A stretch of DNA of 64,000 nucleotides from contig NZ_LZFW01000079.1 in assembly GCF_001676025.1 (NCBI RefSeq), positions 84,216 through 148,215 of the forward strand. Reading direction: 5' to 3'. This DNA comes from Vibrio sp. UCD-FRSSP16_30. GTDB taxonomy: Bacteria; Pseudomonadota; Gammaproteobacteria; Enterobacterales; Vibrionaceae. Of this stretch, positions 11,366-22,985 are shown one piece after another. Both the position numbers and the translations under genes were made by a program. The notes below the pieces were generated by a model. The model saw only the letters and a list, made by a program, of their open reading frames with translations, was not told the DNA's origin and ran no database searches. Position 1 is the stretch's first letter. Every line of letters begins with the position of its first letter.

Positions 11366-13159
11366 TTAATTTGTATTTGCATCAGGCGGCACATTAAGGA
11401 TCTGCAATGCCCCTTTGAGTACGACAGAAAAGACTGGCGCGGCAACTGAACCACCATAGTAATCATCACCTTGCGGCTCATTCACTACGACAACCAAAGC
11501 AACTCTTGGGTTACTAATTGGCGCGACACCGGCGGTAATAGTCACGTATTCATCACTATAGCCACCTGCTTTTGCTTTTCTTGAAGTACCGGTTTTTGCA
11601 CCCACTCGGTATCCCGGTACTGCCGCTCTCGTCGCCGTGCCCCCTTTATGGGTCACACCTTCGAGCATTTCTAATACTTCTCGCACATGCTTAGAATCGG
11701 CGATTTGTTTGGCGGGTAGCTGTTTACTGCCTTTGACGATATGCAAAGGTTTAAAACTACCATAACTACCAAGAGTGGCGTAGGCATGAGCCAGTTGTAA
11801 TGGCGATACCGTCAAACCATAACCAAATGCTAAGGTTGCAATTTCAAACTTCGACCAACGACGTCGATTAGGGAATAAGCCCGTGGTTTCGCCCACCAGG
11901 TTAATACCCGATGCTGAACCAAAACCAACCGATTGATACATCCCTAATAACGAGTCCAATGGCATACCCAGCGCTAAGTGAGTCACACCAATGTTACTGG
12001 ATTTTTTAAGAATGGTTTTTAAATCAGCCTTACCAATTTTGACACTGTCTCGAACGCGACTACCACCAATACGCATGATGCCGTTACCAGTATCGATGAT
12101 CGTATTTAGATCCGCGGTTCCATTATCTAAAGCAGCTAATACCACAAAAGGTTTCACTGACGAGCCGGGTTCTAATGCATCGGTAATAGAGCGGTTACGC
12201 ATTCTAAATGTTTGTAGCTGATCTCGAGTATTCGGGTTATACGATGGCGAGTTCACCATTGCCAGTATCCCACCAGTTTGAACATCAATGAGCACTACAC
12301 TGCCTGATGTTGCTCGATGATCAGCAACCGCCTGCTTGATTGCTCTATAGGCGATGGCTTGCAAACGTTGATCGATAGTGAGCTGTAACGGACTTCCTTG
12401 CTCACTTTTTGTCATCGAAATGTTTTCAACTACACGCCCATCTCGATCTTTACGAACCTTTCTTGAACCATCATGGCCTGATAGCCATTTGTCATAACTT
12501 TTTTCTACACCTTCTAAGCCGTGACTATCAATCCCCGTCACACCCACCACATGAGCACTGACCTCACCGGTTGGATAGTAACGACGAGATTCATCACGCA
12601 GCCCGATACCTTTGAGCTTTAGCTCTTTAATGTATTTAGCCATTGCAGGACTAACTTGGCGCTGAATATAGATAAAACGGCGATGTTTATTTTTATCTAT
12701 TTGATGAATTAAAGCTTCTCTATCAAGGTGCAAGACATCGGCAAGTGCATGCCAACGAGTCACATCTTGTAGGGCATCCCCTTTTTCAAAAATGGTTCTC
12801 GGATCAGCGTATACCGCTTCAACAGGCACACTCACCGCAATTTGTTCACCATTACGATCGGAAATAATACCGCGAGCAGAAGGCAGAGCCTTTACACGAA
12901 CAGAACGCATATCACCTTGTTTAATCAATGAATCAGGTTCAATGACTTGGATGTAAGCCACCCTGACAAGTAATGCGCCTAAAAGAATAAGTATGAAGGC
13001 GATAACAACTTTATAGCGCCATTCAATAATGCTAGTGTCGGCGGGAACAACTTTAATCGGAACGGCTTTTTTAGCAGTGCGCTTCTTGGCAGGCTTAGCT
13101 GTTTTAGTCGACTTGGTTGCTTTGGTCGGCTTTGCCGGTTTTTTCTTGGGTAATTTCAT
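11366..13159 (-). CDS. ftsI: Septal transpeptidase FtsI (penicillin-binding protein 3)
   Basis: Class B penicillin-binding protein that crosslinks septal peptidoglycan with FtsW. The 597-residue protein starts with a very basic cytoplasmic tail of lysine/alanine/proline/threonine repeats (about residues 1-35), then one membrane segment (about 49-70), a pedestal domain and the transpeptidase domain. The catalytic motifs are SSVK (serine near 333), SSN in KKSSNIG, and KTGT near the C-terminus. It overlaps ftsL by one base. The N-terminal tail is longer and more repetitive than in Escherichia coli. Confidence 0.96.
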   Translation of the reverse strand: MKLPKKKPAKPTKATKSTKTAKPAKKRTAKKAVPIKVVPADTSIIEWRYKVVIAFILILLGALLVRVAYIQVIEPDSLIKQGDMRSVRVKALPSARGIISDRNGEQIAVSVPVEAVYADPRTIFEKGDALQDVTRWHALADVLHLDREALIHQIDKNKHRRFIYIQRQVSPAMAKYIKELKLKGIGLRDESRRYYPTGEVSAHVVGVTGIDSHGLEGVEKSYDKWLSGHDGSRKVRKDRDGRVVENISMTKSEQGSPLQLTIDQRLQAIAYRAIKQAVADHRATSGSVVLIDVQTGGILAMVNSPSYNPNTRDQLQTFRMRNRSITDALEPGSSVKPFVVLAALDNGTADLNTIIDTGNGIMRIGGSRVRDSVKIGKADLKTILKKSSNIGVTHLALGMPLDSLLGMYQSVGFGSASGINLVGETTGLFPNRRRWSKFEIATLAFGYGLTVSPLQLAHAYATLGSYGSFKPLHIVKGSKQLPAKQIADSKHVREVLEMLEGVTHKGGTATRAAVPGYRVGAKTGTSRKAKAGGYSDEYVTITAGVAPISNPRVALVVVVNEPQGDDYYGGSVAAPVFSVVLKGALQILNVPPDANTN

Positions 13160-13494
13160 TACAATTTAACTATGACTTCTTTATCGGAATCTGGACGTTT
13201 CATTTCCAGATCAGAGGTCGCTATTTTTTGCACGCGACTATGTTCAGAAAGGGCATTTTCTTCAAGAATCAGGTTGCGCCATTCTTCATCAAGTTGCTCT
13301 CGTTGCTCAAGCTCTTGATCTTTTTGTGAGATAACCTGTCGCGTCATATGCGTGGTTAACACCACTGTAATCGCGGTAAAAAACACCGTGATTAATAGAA
13401 ATAGAGGTACGCGACCTGCTGTAAATAAATCGCGTACAATGATTAGCCCTAATCTTGGGACTTTAGGCTGAATCAATTTCTCTGATTCACTCAT
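13159..13494 (-). CDS. ftsL: Cell division protein FtsL
   Basis: Small bitopic divisome protein that forms the FtsQ-FtsL-FtsB complex and activates FtsWI. The 111 residues have a short cytoplasmic part, one membrane segment (about 29-52) and a periplasmic coiled coil rich in glutamate and leucine (about 55-95). Overlaps of 4 bases with rsmH and 1 base with ftsI support the call, since sequence conservation in this family is low. Confidence 0.93.
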   Translation of the reverse strand: MSESEKLIQPKVPRLGLIIVRDLFTAGRVPLFLLITVFFTAITVVLTTHMTRQVISQKDQELEQREQLDEEWRNLILEENALSEHSRVQKIATSDLEMKRPDSDKEVIVKL

Positions 13495-14441
13495 AGTTTT
13501 TCCGCAATCCTTAGCACTGAACTTCTTGCTCGAATATTAACATCGAGTTCTGAAGTAGAAGGTTTAATTGCCTTACTGATCGCTTTCATCGCCGCACTAC
13601 CAAGTGCACGGATTTGATCTTCAGTCATAGGAATACCATGCGGAACTTGCGGCCCACGACTCTCTTTACGTATAAATTGTTTAACCATACGGTCTTCTAA
13701 AGAGTGGAAGCTAATAACCGATAAACGACCTTCTGCTGCAAGAATATTTTTAGCACCATTTAGTGCGGTTGCAATTTCATCAAGCTCACTGTTGATGTAA
13801 ATGCGGAATGCTTGAAATGAACGAGTTGCTGGATGCTTTTTCTCTTTAAAGCTTTTTGGCGCGGCCTCAGAAATAAGCTTCGCTAGTTGACCGGTACGCA
13901 ATAAAGGTTCGTTCTCTTCATTCTCACGGTAGGCTACGATGGCTTTCGCAATTCGCCACGCGTGTTTGTCTTCACCAAACTCACGAATAACCCAGGTAAT
14001 ATCTTCAACATCGGCATCTTTTAGCCACTGCGAAACAGGGATCCCAGATGTTGGGTCCATACGCATATCAAGCGGGCCATCTTTCATAAAGCTAAAGCCA
14101 CGCTCAGCATCATCTAACTGCGGAGATGACACGCCAAGATCAAGCAATACACCATCAACCTGACCAACCAGTCCGCGTTCTATCGCGTACTCTTCGATTC
14201 CAGAGAATGGGCCATGAATAATCGTGAATCTTGGATCATCAATTTTTGCAGCTTCAGCAATGGCTTGAGGGTCTCTATCGATACTAAATAAGCGACCATT
14301 GTCACCTAATTTAGACAATATGTTACGGCTATGACCACCTCGACCAAAAGTACCATCAATATAAGTACCATTTGGTTTGATATTTAGGCCATCAATTGAT
14401 TCATTTAGCAAAACGGAGACGTGTTTAAAGGATTCGCTCAT
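13491..14441 (-). CDS. rsmH: 16S rRNA (cytosine(1402)-N4)-methyltransferase RsmH
   Basis: S-adenosylmethionine-dependent enzyme (formerly MraW) that methylates C1402 of 16S rRNA at the decoding centre. The 316-residue protein has the motifs [21 protein letters not shown] (methyl donor site), [19 protein letters not shown] and the C-terminal [13 protein letters not shown]. It is the first gene of the dcw cluster here; no mraZ precedes it, only a 200-base gap and then RNase P RNA. Confidence 0.97.
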   Translation of the reverse strand: MSESFKHVSVLLNESIDGLNIKPNGTYIDGTFGRGGHSRNILSKLGDNGRLFSIDRDPQAIAEAAKIDDPRFTIIHGPFSGIEEYAIERGLVGQVDGVLLDLGVSSPQLDDAERGFSFMKDGPLDMRMDPTSGIPVSQWLKDADVEDITWVIREFGEDKHAWRIAKAIVAYRENEENEPLLRTGQLAKLISEAAPKSFKEKKHPATRSFQAFRIYINSELDEIATALNGAKNILAAEGRLSVISFHSLEDRMVKQFIRKESRGPQVPHGIPMTEDQIRALGSAAMKAISKAIKPSTSELDVNIRARSSVLRIAEKL

Positions 14442-14616
14442 TGCAAAAGCTCGAGTTAATTAGAGAACTATGAGCTTAGTGTACTTAAATAGTCTGGTTT
14501 AGTCAGCGATAGTAACTAAAATCACATAATTATTACTTAAATAATGCAAAGAGTTGCACCATTAATAGTAATCTAGCCAATAGATGGTTTATTAATGAGA
14601 AACATTGAATTGGTTT

Positions 14617-14640
14617 TATGTTGAGCAGTATGTTGAGCAG
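14617..14640. repeat. 12-bp perfect tandem duplication
   Basis: TATGTTGAGCAG occurs twice head to tail (14617-14628 and 14629-14640) between the rnpB terminator and the rsmH upstream region. Its role is unknown. It could be chance slippage or a paired binding site upstream of the dcw promoter region. Confidence 0.6.
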
Positions 14641-14645
14641 ATAGC

Positions 14646-14674
14646 AAAAAACCTCGCCGAAGCGAGGTTTTTTT
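14646..14674 (-). terminator. Intrinsic terminator of rnpB
   Basis: A GC-rich stem (AACCTCGC pairing with GCGAGGTT) closed by a UUCG-type tetraloop in the minus-strand transcript, with A/T runs on both sides. It directly follows the 3' end of the RNase P RNA. Confidence 0.9.
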
Positions 14675-14675
14675 A

Positions 14676-15069
<394 letters not shown>

Positions 15070-15076
15070 GTCGCGG

Positions 15077-15105
15077 ATTGTACTGACAAAGATTACAGAT
15101 GTCTA
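15077..15105 (-). promoter_or_regulatory. Sigma-70 promoter of rnpB
   Basis: On the minus strand, TAGACA (15105-15100) and TACAAT (15082-15077) are separated by exactly 17 bases. The -10 box ends 7 bases before the predicted first base of RNase P RNA. Confidence 0.8.
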
Positions 15106-15133
15106 ATCAAATAAAAGCGATAAGCTTTATTGA

Positions 15134-15997
15134 TTAATCTAAGTGCTCCAATCCCCATTTATATAACGCATTTTTTTTCAGGCTATAAATTTCAGCTGTT
15201 AATGCTGCGGCTTTTTTCAGTGGCAACTCTTTAGTTAAAATAGCTAAGCTGCGACGCGCCTCTTCTGGCAGTTCATCACTGCTGTCTTCACGATGCCCAT
15301 GAACCAACAGCACCATCTCGCCGCGAATACGGTTTGAATCTTCTTCAAGCCAAGGGATAAGCTCACCCAAAGGCAAACCTTGAATGGTTTCAAAGGTCTT
15401 GGTTAGCTCTCTAGCTAATACCACTTGGCGATCAGGACCAAGCACATCGAGCATATCGGCTAATGAATCCATGATTCGATGCGGTGACTCATAAAAAATA
15501 CAAGTACGCTCTACTGAGGCTAATTCTAAAAAGCGGTCTTTACGACCTTTGCTTTTTGGCGGAAGAAAACCTTCAAAGCTAAAACGATCAGAAGGCAGGC
15601 CTGACGCACTTAATGCGGCAATCACAGCACAAGCCCCCGGCAGAGGGACAACTTGAATACCCGCTTTTCGGCACTGATTGACTAAATGGTAGCCAGGATC
15701 ACTAATTAAAGGCGTCCCAGCATCCGAAACTAAGGCAATAGACTGCCCTTCTAAAAGCTTTGTGACTAAAACTTGAGCTTTTTGCTGTTCATTATGATCA
15801 TGCAAAGCAAAAGTACGAGTTGATACATTGAGATGGGAAAGTAACCGTCCTGTATGACGTGTATCCTCAGCTGCAATAAGGTCTACACTGCTTAAAACTT
15901 CAACCGCACGTAGCGTAATATCGCCTAAATTTCCTATTGGAGTTGGGACGATATAGAGAATTGCAGGCGAAGAATCAAAAGAATTGTTATCTGTCAT
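15134..15997 (-). CDS. rsmI: 16S rRNA (cytidine(1402)-2'-O)-methyltransferase RsmI
   Basis: Tetrapyrrole-methylase-family enzyme that 2'-O-methylates C1402, the same nucleotide modified by RsmH close by. Motifs: [18 protein letters not shown] at the N-terminus, [44 protein letters not shown]. The start is placed at the ATG giving MTDNNSF, because the family starts about 12 residues before [11 protein letters not shown] longer reading from 16045 is open but would run into the lpoA upstream region. Confidence 0.93.
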   Translation of the reverse strand: MTDNNSFDSSPAILYIVPTPIGNLGDITLRAVEVLSSVDLIAAEDTRHTGRLLSHLNVSTRTFALHDHNEQQKAQVLVTKLLEGQSIALVSDAGTPLISDPGYHLVNQCRKAGIQVVPLPGACAVIAALSASGLPSDRFSFEGFLPPKSKGRKDRFLELASVERTCIFYESPHRIMDSLADMLDVLGPDRQVVLARELTKTFETIQGLPLGELIPWLEEDSNRIRGEMVLLVHGHREDSSDELPEEARRSLAILTKELPLKKAAALTAEIYSLKKNALYKWGLEHLD

Positions 15998-16059
15998 TTG
16001 TTTACCGTCACTTGAGGGATTATTATAGAAGTAATTAATCCACAATTATTAAAGAACTC

Positions 16060-17869
16060 ATGGCGCAAAAAAATCGATCTGGATACAGTGTATCACGCAT
16101 TCTTACTCCCATAGCATTGTCTGTGCTCCTTGCAGCTTGTTCGAGCCCATCCTCTGATCCAGAAGTTGCGCAGCAATCTAACATACTTAATCAACCGACT
16201 CAGACCTCTGAGTACTATTTGATTAAAGCTGATGCTTCTGATGGTTCAGAACAAATAGATTGGCTCATTCTATCTTTAAAAGCTGCAGTTACAGAAAATA
16301 ACAGCGGATTAGCTAATCGTATCATTCATCGATTAGCTCAACAGAACATGAGCGAAAGTCAGCAAGCCGAATGGCAACTCGCGCGCGCTCAGCTGTTATT
16401 AAACGATGAACAGCCTACCGATGCGATAAAACAATTAAACTTCCGTAATGAATGGCGTCTTGATAAATCTCAATGGCAGCATTACTACCAGCTCCGCTCT
16501 GATATCTACCAAGCACTCTATCAGCCACTTAAAGCAGCCCGCGAACAAGTGATGCTAGTAGATTTCTTATCAGAAGATCAACAACAGCAAAATGTGGATC
16601 AAATCTGGGCACTAATGAACAGTGTTACCGTTGATGAGCTAAAAGCAATGCAAATTGCTGAAACAGAGCATGAGCTTCTAGGCTGGCGTGAGCTGGCGGT
16701 ATATAACCAATCATACAGACATAATCTGCCAAAATTACAAAAGTCATTACAGGACTGGATAGATAGCAATGTGCATCATCCAGCGGCGTTATATACGCCA
16801 AAAGAGATTAAAGAAATCTTGGCTCTAGAAATTATCCAGCCAAATAAGACCGCTTTAATTTTACCTTTAAGCGGTAAATTTGCTAAACAAGCTAACTTAA
16901 TCAAAGATGGTTTTGTGTTTGCGATGATGCAAGACGAAAGCCGTCTTCCTGAAACCGAATACGTTGTGATTGATAGTAACAAAAATGACGTACCGCAAAT
17001 TCAGCAGCAACTAGAAGAGCAAGACGTTGATTTTATTGTTGGGCCTTTGATGCGTAATACCATCGAAAAACTGCAAGATGCTGAGCAACAAAGCTCAAGC
17101 CCAGTCCCTATGCTGGCTTTGAATTTCCCTAAAGACATTCTCGATGGCAGCGATTTCTGTTATGTCACTCTTTCTCCAGAGCAAGAAGCGGAAGAAGCGG
17201 CGCGACACTTAGCTGAATCTGGCGCTAAGTATCCTCTGATTATTGCTCCTCGTGGCAATTACGGTAAGCGTATAGCAGCTGCTTTCACCACTGAGTGGAA
17301 GAAAAACAATGAAACAAAAAGTGCGGTTTCGTACTTTAGTTCAAAAAACCAATTACAACGTGCTGTGAATGGTGTGTTTGGACTACAGGGTAGTCAGCAA
17401 CGCATTGCCCAGATGAATAAGCTGATGGGTATGGAAATGGAGTCAGAAGAACGCTCTCGCCGAGATATCGATGCAGTTTACATCGTGGCCGGTGATGCAG
17501 AGTTGAATCTAATCAAACCATTCATCAATGTTGCCATTAACCCAGAAGCCACACCACCAAAACTGTACGCTAACTCCCTAAGCAATACTGGCGTTAAACG
17601 CGCCTCTCAAGATCTTTCAGGGGTTATCTATAGTGATATTCCAATGCTTGTTGATCCTAATGAAGATCTAGATAATCAAATGCAAGGTATCTGGACTAAG
17701 TCCAATAACCAGCAAAAACGATTACGAGCATTAGGTATGGATGCTTATAGTCTGGTAAATTCACTGCCAAATATGAAAGTCAGCCCAAGTCATTCGATTA
17801 AAGGACAAACGGGCGTTCTAAGTATTGATGACCGATGTGTCGTTCAGCGTCAACTAAGCTGGGCAGAAT

Positions 17870-17886
<17 letters not shown>
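16060..17886 (+). CDS. lpoA: Penicillin-binding protein activator LpoA
   Basis: Outer-membrane lipoprotein that reaches through the periplasm to stimulate the bifunctional synthase PBP1A. The 608-residue protein has a signal peptide ending in the lipobox LLAAC (cysteine near residue 27), an N-terminal TPR-like helical half (about 45-245) and a C-terminal half resembling periplasmic binding proteins (from about 260, TALILPLSGKFAKQANLIKDG). It is divergent from rsmI, as in Escherichia coli, and overlaps yraN by 17 bases. Confidence 0.94.
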
Positions 17887-18831
<945 letters not shown>

Positions 18832-18859
18832 TATAGATCACCAGTGAGGATATCTATCC

Positions 18860-19669
18860 ATGTTGTACACTCGGAAATTTTTGTTATATGTCACAGCATT
18901 ATTGGCATCTCTGATGCTGACAGGCTGTGCCAATCTGTTTGTCAGTGACTCATCGGTTGTCACTGATAATCGCTCAACACGAGATATTTGGAATGATAAT
19001 AATATCGAGTTTGAGGCGGCAGCTTTAGGTAATAAACCGCCCTTTGCCGGAAAAGTGCGCGTCGCGGCTAACTCCTATAGAGGTAAAGTGGTTCTTATTG
19101 GTCAAGCGCCAACCGCTGAGCTAAATCAAGCCATAGAAAAGCGTGTCACCGATATACCTGGCGTCAATAAGGTTTACAACCAACTTCGTATTCAGCCAAC
19201 GATTGATTTTGCTCAAATGAGCCAAGATAGCTGGATTACTACCAAGGTAAAATCAGCTTTAATCAGTGAGAAAAAACTGAACGGCATATCCATTAAAGTG
19301 GTCACAGAAAATCGTGAAGTCTTTCTTTTTGGCTATGTGAGCCCGCAAAGCGCTGATATTGCGACAAATACCGCACGTAATGTTGGTAGTGTAAAGTTAG
19401 TCATTCGTGGATTTGAAATAGCCAGTCCCGCGGTAACGACTGACAACCCAGCCAATAGCGTACCTGTAGCGGCGGCTGACGTTAGTGCACCAATTGAAGA
19501 TACTGCTGTTGAGACTAATACAGTTGGAAATCAGACAACGTCAAATACTCAAGATGCACTAAGTGAAGAGACTGCAACGGTTGATGCTGTAGAAGACGAT
19601 AATGTCATGGGTGGCGATGTTCTTATCGACCGTTCAAATGATATTGTCGAAGAACCTATTGCTGATTAA
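18860..19669 (+). CDS. dolP: Division/outer-membrane stress lipoprotein DolP (YraP) with acidic tail
   Basis: Outer-membrane lipoprotein with two BON domains that binds anionic phospholipids near division sites. The signal peptide ends in the lipobox LTGC (cysteine near 23). BON domains follow at about 48-115 and 125-190. The family is usually about 190 residues; this one has 269 because of an 80-residue C-terminal extension rich in Thr, Val, Asp, Glu and Asn, low in complexity and acidic. The extension's function is unknown. Confidence 0.92.
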   Translation: MLYTRKFLLYVTALLASLMLTGCANLFVSDSSVVTDNRSTRDIWNDNNIEFEAAALGNKPPFAGKVRVAANSYRGKVVLIGQAPTAELNQAIEKRVTDIPGVNKVYNQLRIQPTIDFAQMSQDSWITTKVKSALISEKKLNGISIKVVTENREVFLFGYVSPQSADIATNTARNVGSVKLVIRGFEIASPAVTTDNPANSVPVAAADVSAPIEDTAVETNTVGNQTTSNTQDALSEETATVDAVEDDNVMGGDVLIDRSNDIVEEPIAD

Positions 19670-19700
19670 TCTGTTCATTTTATCTCAGTGTATAAAAACA

Positions 19701-19726
19701 AAAAGGAGCCATAAGGCTCCTTTTTT
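19701..19726. terminator. Terminator between dolP and sspB
   Basis: AAAAGGAGCC and GGCTCCTTTTTT form a stem with an ATAA loop, flanked by A and T runs on either side, so it can stop both the lpoA-dolP operon and the converging sspAB transcript. Confidence 0.85.
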
Positions 19727-19746
19727 ACTATCTAACTTAAGAATAG

Positions 19747-19778
19747 AACAGTTTAGCTTAAGAACTATTTAGCTTAAG
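19747..19778. repeat. Two tandem 16-bp near-identical units
   Basis: Units at 19747-19762 and 19763-19778 match at 14 of 16 bases and share TTTAGCTTAAG. They lie just beyond the sspB stop codon. A third partial TTAAG motif lies upstream at about 19737. Their role is unknown. Confidence 0.55.
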
Positions 19779-20267
19779 TTATTTTACCACTCGAAGACTA
19801 GGGCGTCCCTTAGGTCTTGGCGGTTCATCGTTCGGCTCTGGTGAGCTTTCATCAACAACATCATCCAATAGATCTTCAACAATAGAAAAAGAATCTGCTG
19901 GTGCTAGATGATTGTCTTCCTCAAGATTGAGGTTATCGTACGATTCCTCAGGCTCGAACATTGTACCTGCGCCATTTTCACGAGCATAAATTGCTTGTAC
20001 GGCATAAATAGGAACAATGACCGAATGAGGTCGACCACCAAAACGAGCATTAAACGTCAGAGCTTCATTACCAATTTCGATGTTGCCTACAGCGCGAGGA
20101 GCAACATTCAAAATGATTTGACCATCTTGGATATACTCTTCCGGCACGCGAACACCTGGCATAGTTGCATCTACGACTAAATGCGGTGTTAGTTCGTTCT
20201 CAGCCAACCAATCATAAAATGCACGAAGCAAATAAGGTCGGCGAGGAGTCATGGTTGAAATATCCAT
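19779..20267 (-). CDS. sspB: ClpXP protease specificity-enhancing factor SspB
   Basis: Adaptor that binds the SsrA tag of stalled nascent proteins and hands them to ClpXP. The 162-residue protein has the substrate-binding domain in the first 110 residues (MTPRRPYLLRAFYDWLAENELTP at the start), a disordered acidic linker, and the ClpX-docking tail GRPSLRVVK at the very C-terminus. Its start overlaps the sspA stop codon by one base. Confidence 0.96.
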   Translation of the reverse strand: MDISTMTPRRPYLLRAFYDWLAENELTPHLVVDATMPGVRVPEEYIQDGQIILNVAPRAVGNIEIGNEALTFNARFGGRPHSVIVPIYAVQAIYARENGAGTMFEPEESYDNLNLEEDNHLAPADSFSIVEDLLDDVVDESSPEPNDEPPRPKGRPSLRVVK

Positions 20268-20902
20268 TAACGAACTAGACGCATCTCACGTTCAGCTTCA
20301 GTAAGAGAAGCTAGGAACGAGTCACGTTCAAATACACGGCTCATGTAGATCTTAAGTTCTTTTGAACCAGGACCTGTTAGCTCAATACCAAAAGTAGGTA
20401 AACGCCACAATAGCGGAGCTAGGTAGCAATCAATCAAGCTAAAGTCTTCGCTCATAAAGTATTCGCTTTCAGCAAATAGAGGACCAAGCATTAGCAGATC
20501 GTTACGTAGTTTTTGACGAGCTTTCTCTTGCTCTTCACCTGTAGTTGAGATGATTCTCTCAGCTACGCTGTACCAGTTACGTTGAATACGGTACATCATC
20601 AGACGATTTTTACCGCGATCAACAGGGTAAACAGGCATCAAAGGTGGGTGCGGGAAGCGCTCATCTAAGTATTCCATGATGATCTTTGAATCATAAAGAG
20701 TCAGTTCACGATCAACTAAAGTTGGAACAGATTTGTATGGGTTCAACTCTACAAGTTCAGCAGGCAGATTCGCTTCGTCGACTAGCTCAACTTCAACAGC
20801 GACACCTTTCTCAGCCAAGACGATACGTACCTGATGGCTAGCCATATCAGTAGCACTTGAGAATAGAGTCATCACAGAACGTTTATTGGCAGCTACAGCC
20901 AT
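20267..20902 (-). CDS. sspA: Stringent starvation protein A (SspA)
   Basis: Glutathione-transferase-fold protein that binds RNA polymerase and redirects transcription in stationary phase. The start MAVAANKRSVM has a strong GGAGGG site and matches the family; an upstream ATG at 20947 has none. The thioredoxin-like N-terminal half has ELVELNPYKSVPTLVDRELTLYDSKIIMEYLDERFPHPPLMP. It lacks a catalytic GST residue, as is normal for SspA. It forms an operon with sspB. Confidence 0.95.
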   Translation of the reverse strand: MAVAANKRSVMTLFSSATDMASHQVRIVLAEKGVAVEVELVDEANLPAELVELNPYKSVPTLVDRELTLYDSKIIMEYLDERFPHPPLMPVYPVDRGKNRLMMYRIQRNWYSVAERIISTTGEEQEKARQKLRNDLLMLGPLFAESEYFMSEDFSLIDCYLAPLLWRLPTFGIELTGPGSKELKIYMSRVFERDSFLASLTEAEREMRLVR

Positions 20903-20985
20903 GAGCCCTCCGGTATGGTAATTTAAATAGAAGAATGGAGGCAACATGCCTCCATTTCAGAAATCAGCATTAGATGGTATCACAA

Positions 20986-21723
20986 TTAGTGAATATCACG
21001 CCAATACTCTTTGTACAAGAAATAGCTCACTAAGGTAAACAGTGTTACAAACAACAACACCCAGATACCTAAGTTTTCTCGCTCAACTTGTACCGGATCA
21101 CCAGCATACTCAAGGAAGTTAACCAAATCGCGCACGGTATCGTCGTACTCACTTTGGCTCAACTCACCGGTTGCATCGGCTTTAACACCCACTACAACCT
21201 GCTGCTCTTGACCACCAATTAAATGAGTTTCAAACACCGGCTTAGGCACACCTTGCAACTCCTGCAATACATGTGGCATACCAACGCTTGGGAAAATCAC
21301 GTTGTTAACACCAAATGGACGGCTTGGATCTTCATAAAAAGATCGCAGGTAAGTGTATAACCAATCTGTACCACGTACACGAGCTGTCAAGGTTAGATCC
21401 GGTGGCGCTACGCCAAACCATTTAGCGGCATCTTGTGGTGGCATGTTGTTGACCATCAAGTCACCAACCACCGCTTCAGAATCAAACATCAGATTGTCAC
21501 GCATAAGATCCAATGGGATATCAAGATCATTAGCGACACGTTCATATCGTTGGTACTGAGTAGAGTGACAAGCAAAACAGTAGTTCATATACGTCTGAGC
21601 ACCACGCTGCAAAGACGCTTTATCACGAATATCATTGTTTGCTTTATCGAGAGCGAAGTTTCCACCCGCGGCAAATCCAAGAGCAGGCACTAACGCAAAT
21701 AACAATATAAATAACTTTTTCAT
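20986..21723 (-). CDS. petC: Cytochrome c1 subunit of the bc1 complex
   Basis: Haem c protein that passes electrons from the Rieske protein to soluble cytochrome c. The 245 residues start with a signal peptide (cleavage near AFA/AAGG, about 19). The haem-binding CFACH is at 49-53, the likely axial methionine lies in the middle region, and a C-terminal membrane anchor (about 215-235) is followed by YKEYWRDIH. Its first base overlaps the petB stop codon. Confidence 0.95.
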   Translation of the reverse strand: MKKLFILLFALVPALGFAAGGNFALDKANNDIRDKASLQRGAQTYMNYCFACHSTQYQRYERVANDLDIPLDLMRDNLMFDSEAVVGDLMVNNMPPQDAAKWFGVAPPDLTLTARVRGTDWLYTYLRSFYEDPSRPFGVNNVIFPSVGMPHVLQELQGVPKPVFETHLIGGQEQQVVVGVKADATGELSQSEYDDTVRDLVNFLEYAGDPVQVERENLGIWVLLFVTLFTLVSYFLYKEYWRDIH

Positions 21724-22985
21724 TATTTGGTAATCCTTGTCGGTAGTGTCTTAGTCTTCTCGTTCTTACTGTAGATAAACAAAACCACAAAGAACATGAA
21801 GTAACCCAGACTGAACAAACGAGATAGATTGGTGTACAACTCAGTTGCAGGAAGCGCACCAAGTATACCTAGACCGATAAACGAAATCGTAAACTGAATC
21901 AGGTTAATCAAATGCAGCTTGCTTCTGTAACGGAACGAACGCACATTACAACGGTCAATCCACGGCAGTAAGAACAACACTACAATCGAACCACCAAAGA
22001 AGACAAAACCAATCAACTTGTCAGGAATGGCACGCAAAATGGCGTAGTTTGGAGAGAAATACCAAACCGGTGCAATATGCTCAGGTGTTTTCAGTGGGTT
22101 CGCCACTTCAAAGTTAGGTGGCTCAAGGAAGAAGCCGCCCATTGCTGGCGCATAGAAGAGTACATAACTAAAGAACAACAAGAATACACCCACATAGAAC
22201 AGATCTTTTACCGTACCGTAAGGGTGGAATGGCATCGAATCGATGATGTCATATTTTTTAGTGTAATCTTCATGGAATTTAAATTCCGACTCATAGTCAT
22301 CACCCATCGAGCCTTTTGGCAGTTTGGTATCAATACCATCTGGGTTATTTGAGCCTACTTCATGCAATGCCAAAATGTGCAGAGCAACAAGCAATAGTAA
22401 TACGATAGGTAGAGCGATAACGTGCAGTGCAAAGAATCGGTTTAGTGTCGCGCCAGAGATAACGTAATCACCGCGAATCCATTGCGTTAGGTCATCACCA
22501 ATAACAGGAATGGCCCCAAATAGACCAATGATTACCTGAGCACCCCAGTAAGACATTTGTCCCCAAGGTAGCATATACCCCATAAAGGCTTCGGCCATCA
22601 ATACAACAAACAGCAACATACCAAATAGCCATACTAATTCACGAGGCTTTTGATAAGAACCGTAAATTAATCCGCGATACATATGCAGGTAAACAACAAT
22701 AAAGAAGAAGGATGCGCCAGTTGAGTGCATATAGCGAAGAAGCCAACCGTACTCCACATCACGCATGATGTATTCAACAGAAGCGAATGCGCCTTCTGCT
22801 GATGGTACATAGTTCATGGTAAGCCAAATACCAGTCACAAACTGATTGACCAATACCAACATGGCTAATGCGCCAAAGATATACCAGAAATTTGAGTTTT
22901 TAGGCTGTGGATACTCCGACATATGCTTTCGGTAAGTATTCATCGCCGGGATGCGTTTTTCAATCCAGCCGAGTAAAGCCTCCAT
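21723..22985 (-). CDS. petB: Cytochrome b subunit of the bc1 complex
   Basis: Membrane core of ubiquinol:cytochrome c reductase, carrying both b haems and the two quinone sites. The 420-residue protein has eight to nine hydrophobic segments. The haem-ligand pairs are visible (RYMHSTGASFFFIVVYLHMYRG and RFFALHVIALPIVLLLLVALH), as is the Qo-site PEW-type motif, here PVWYFSPNYAILRAIPDK. It is fused (b6 plus subunit IV), as in proteobacteria, and overlaps its neighbours by one base. Confidence 0.96.
   Translation of the reverse strand: MEALLGWIEKRIPAMNTYRKHMSEYPQPKNSNFWYIFGALAMLVLVNQFVTGIWLTMNYVPSAEGAFASVEYIMRDVEYGWLLRYMHSTGASFFFIVVYLHMYRGLIYGSYQKPRELVWLFGMLLFVVLMAEAFMGYMLPWGQMSYWGAQVIIGLFGAIPVIGDDLTQWIRGDYVISGATLNRFFALHVIALPIVLLLLVALHILALHEVGSNNPDGIDTKLPKGSMGDDYESEFKFHEDYTKKYDIIDSMPFHPYGTVKDLFYVGVFLLFFSYVLFYAPAMGGFFLEPPNFEVANPLKTPEHIAPVWYFSPNYAILRAIPDKLIGFVFFGGSIVVLFLLPWIDRCNVRSFRYRSKLHLINLIQFTISFIGLGILGALPATELYTNLSRLFSLGYFMFFVVLFIYSKNEKTKTLPTRITK

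Noticed and set aside
15998..16045. Longer N-terminus for RsmI
   Set aside because: The extra 16 residues are not found in the family and would occupy the space before lpoA; the later ATG fits the alignment.
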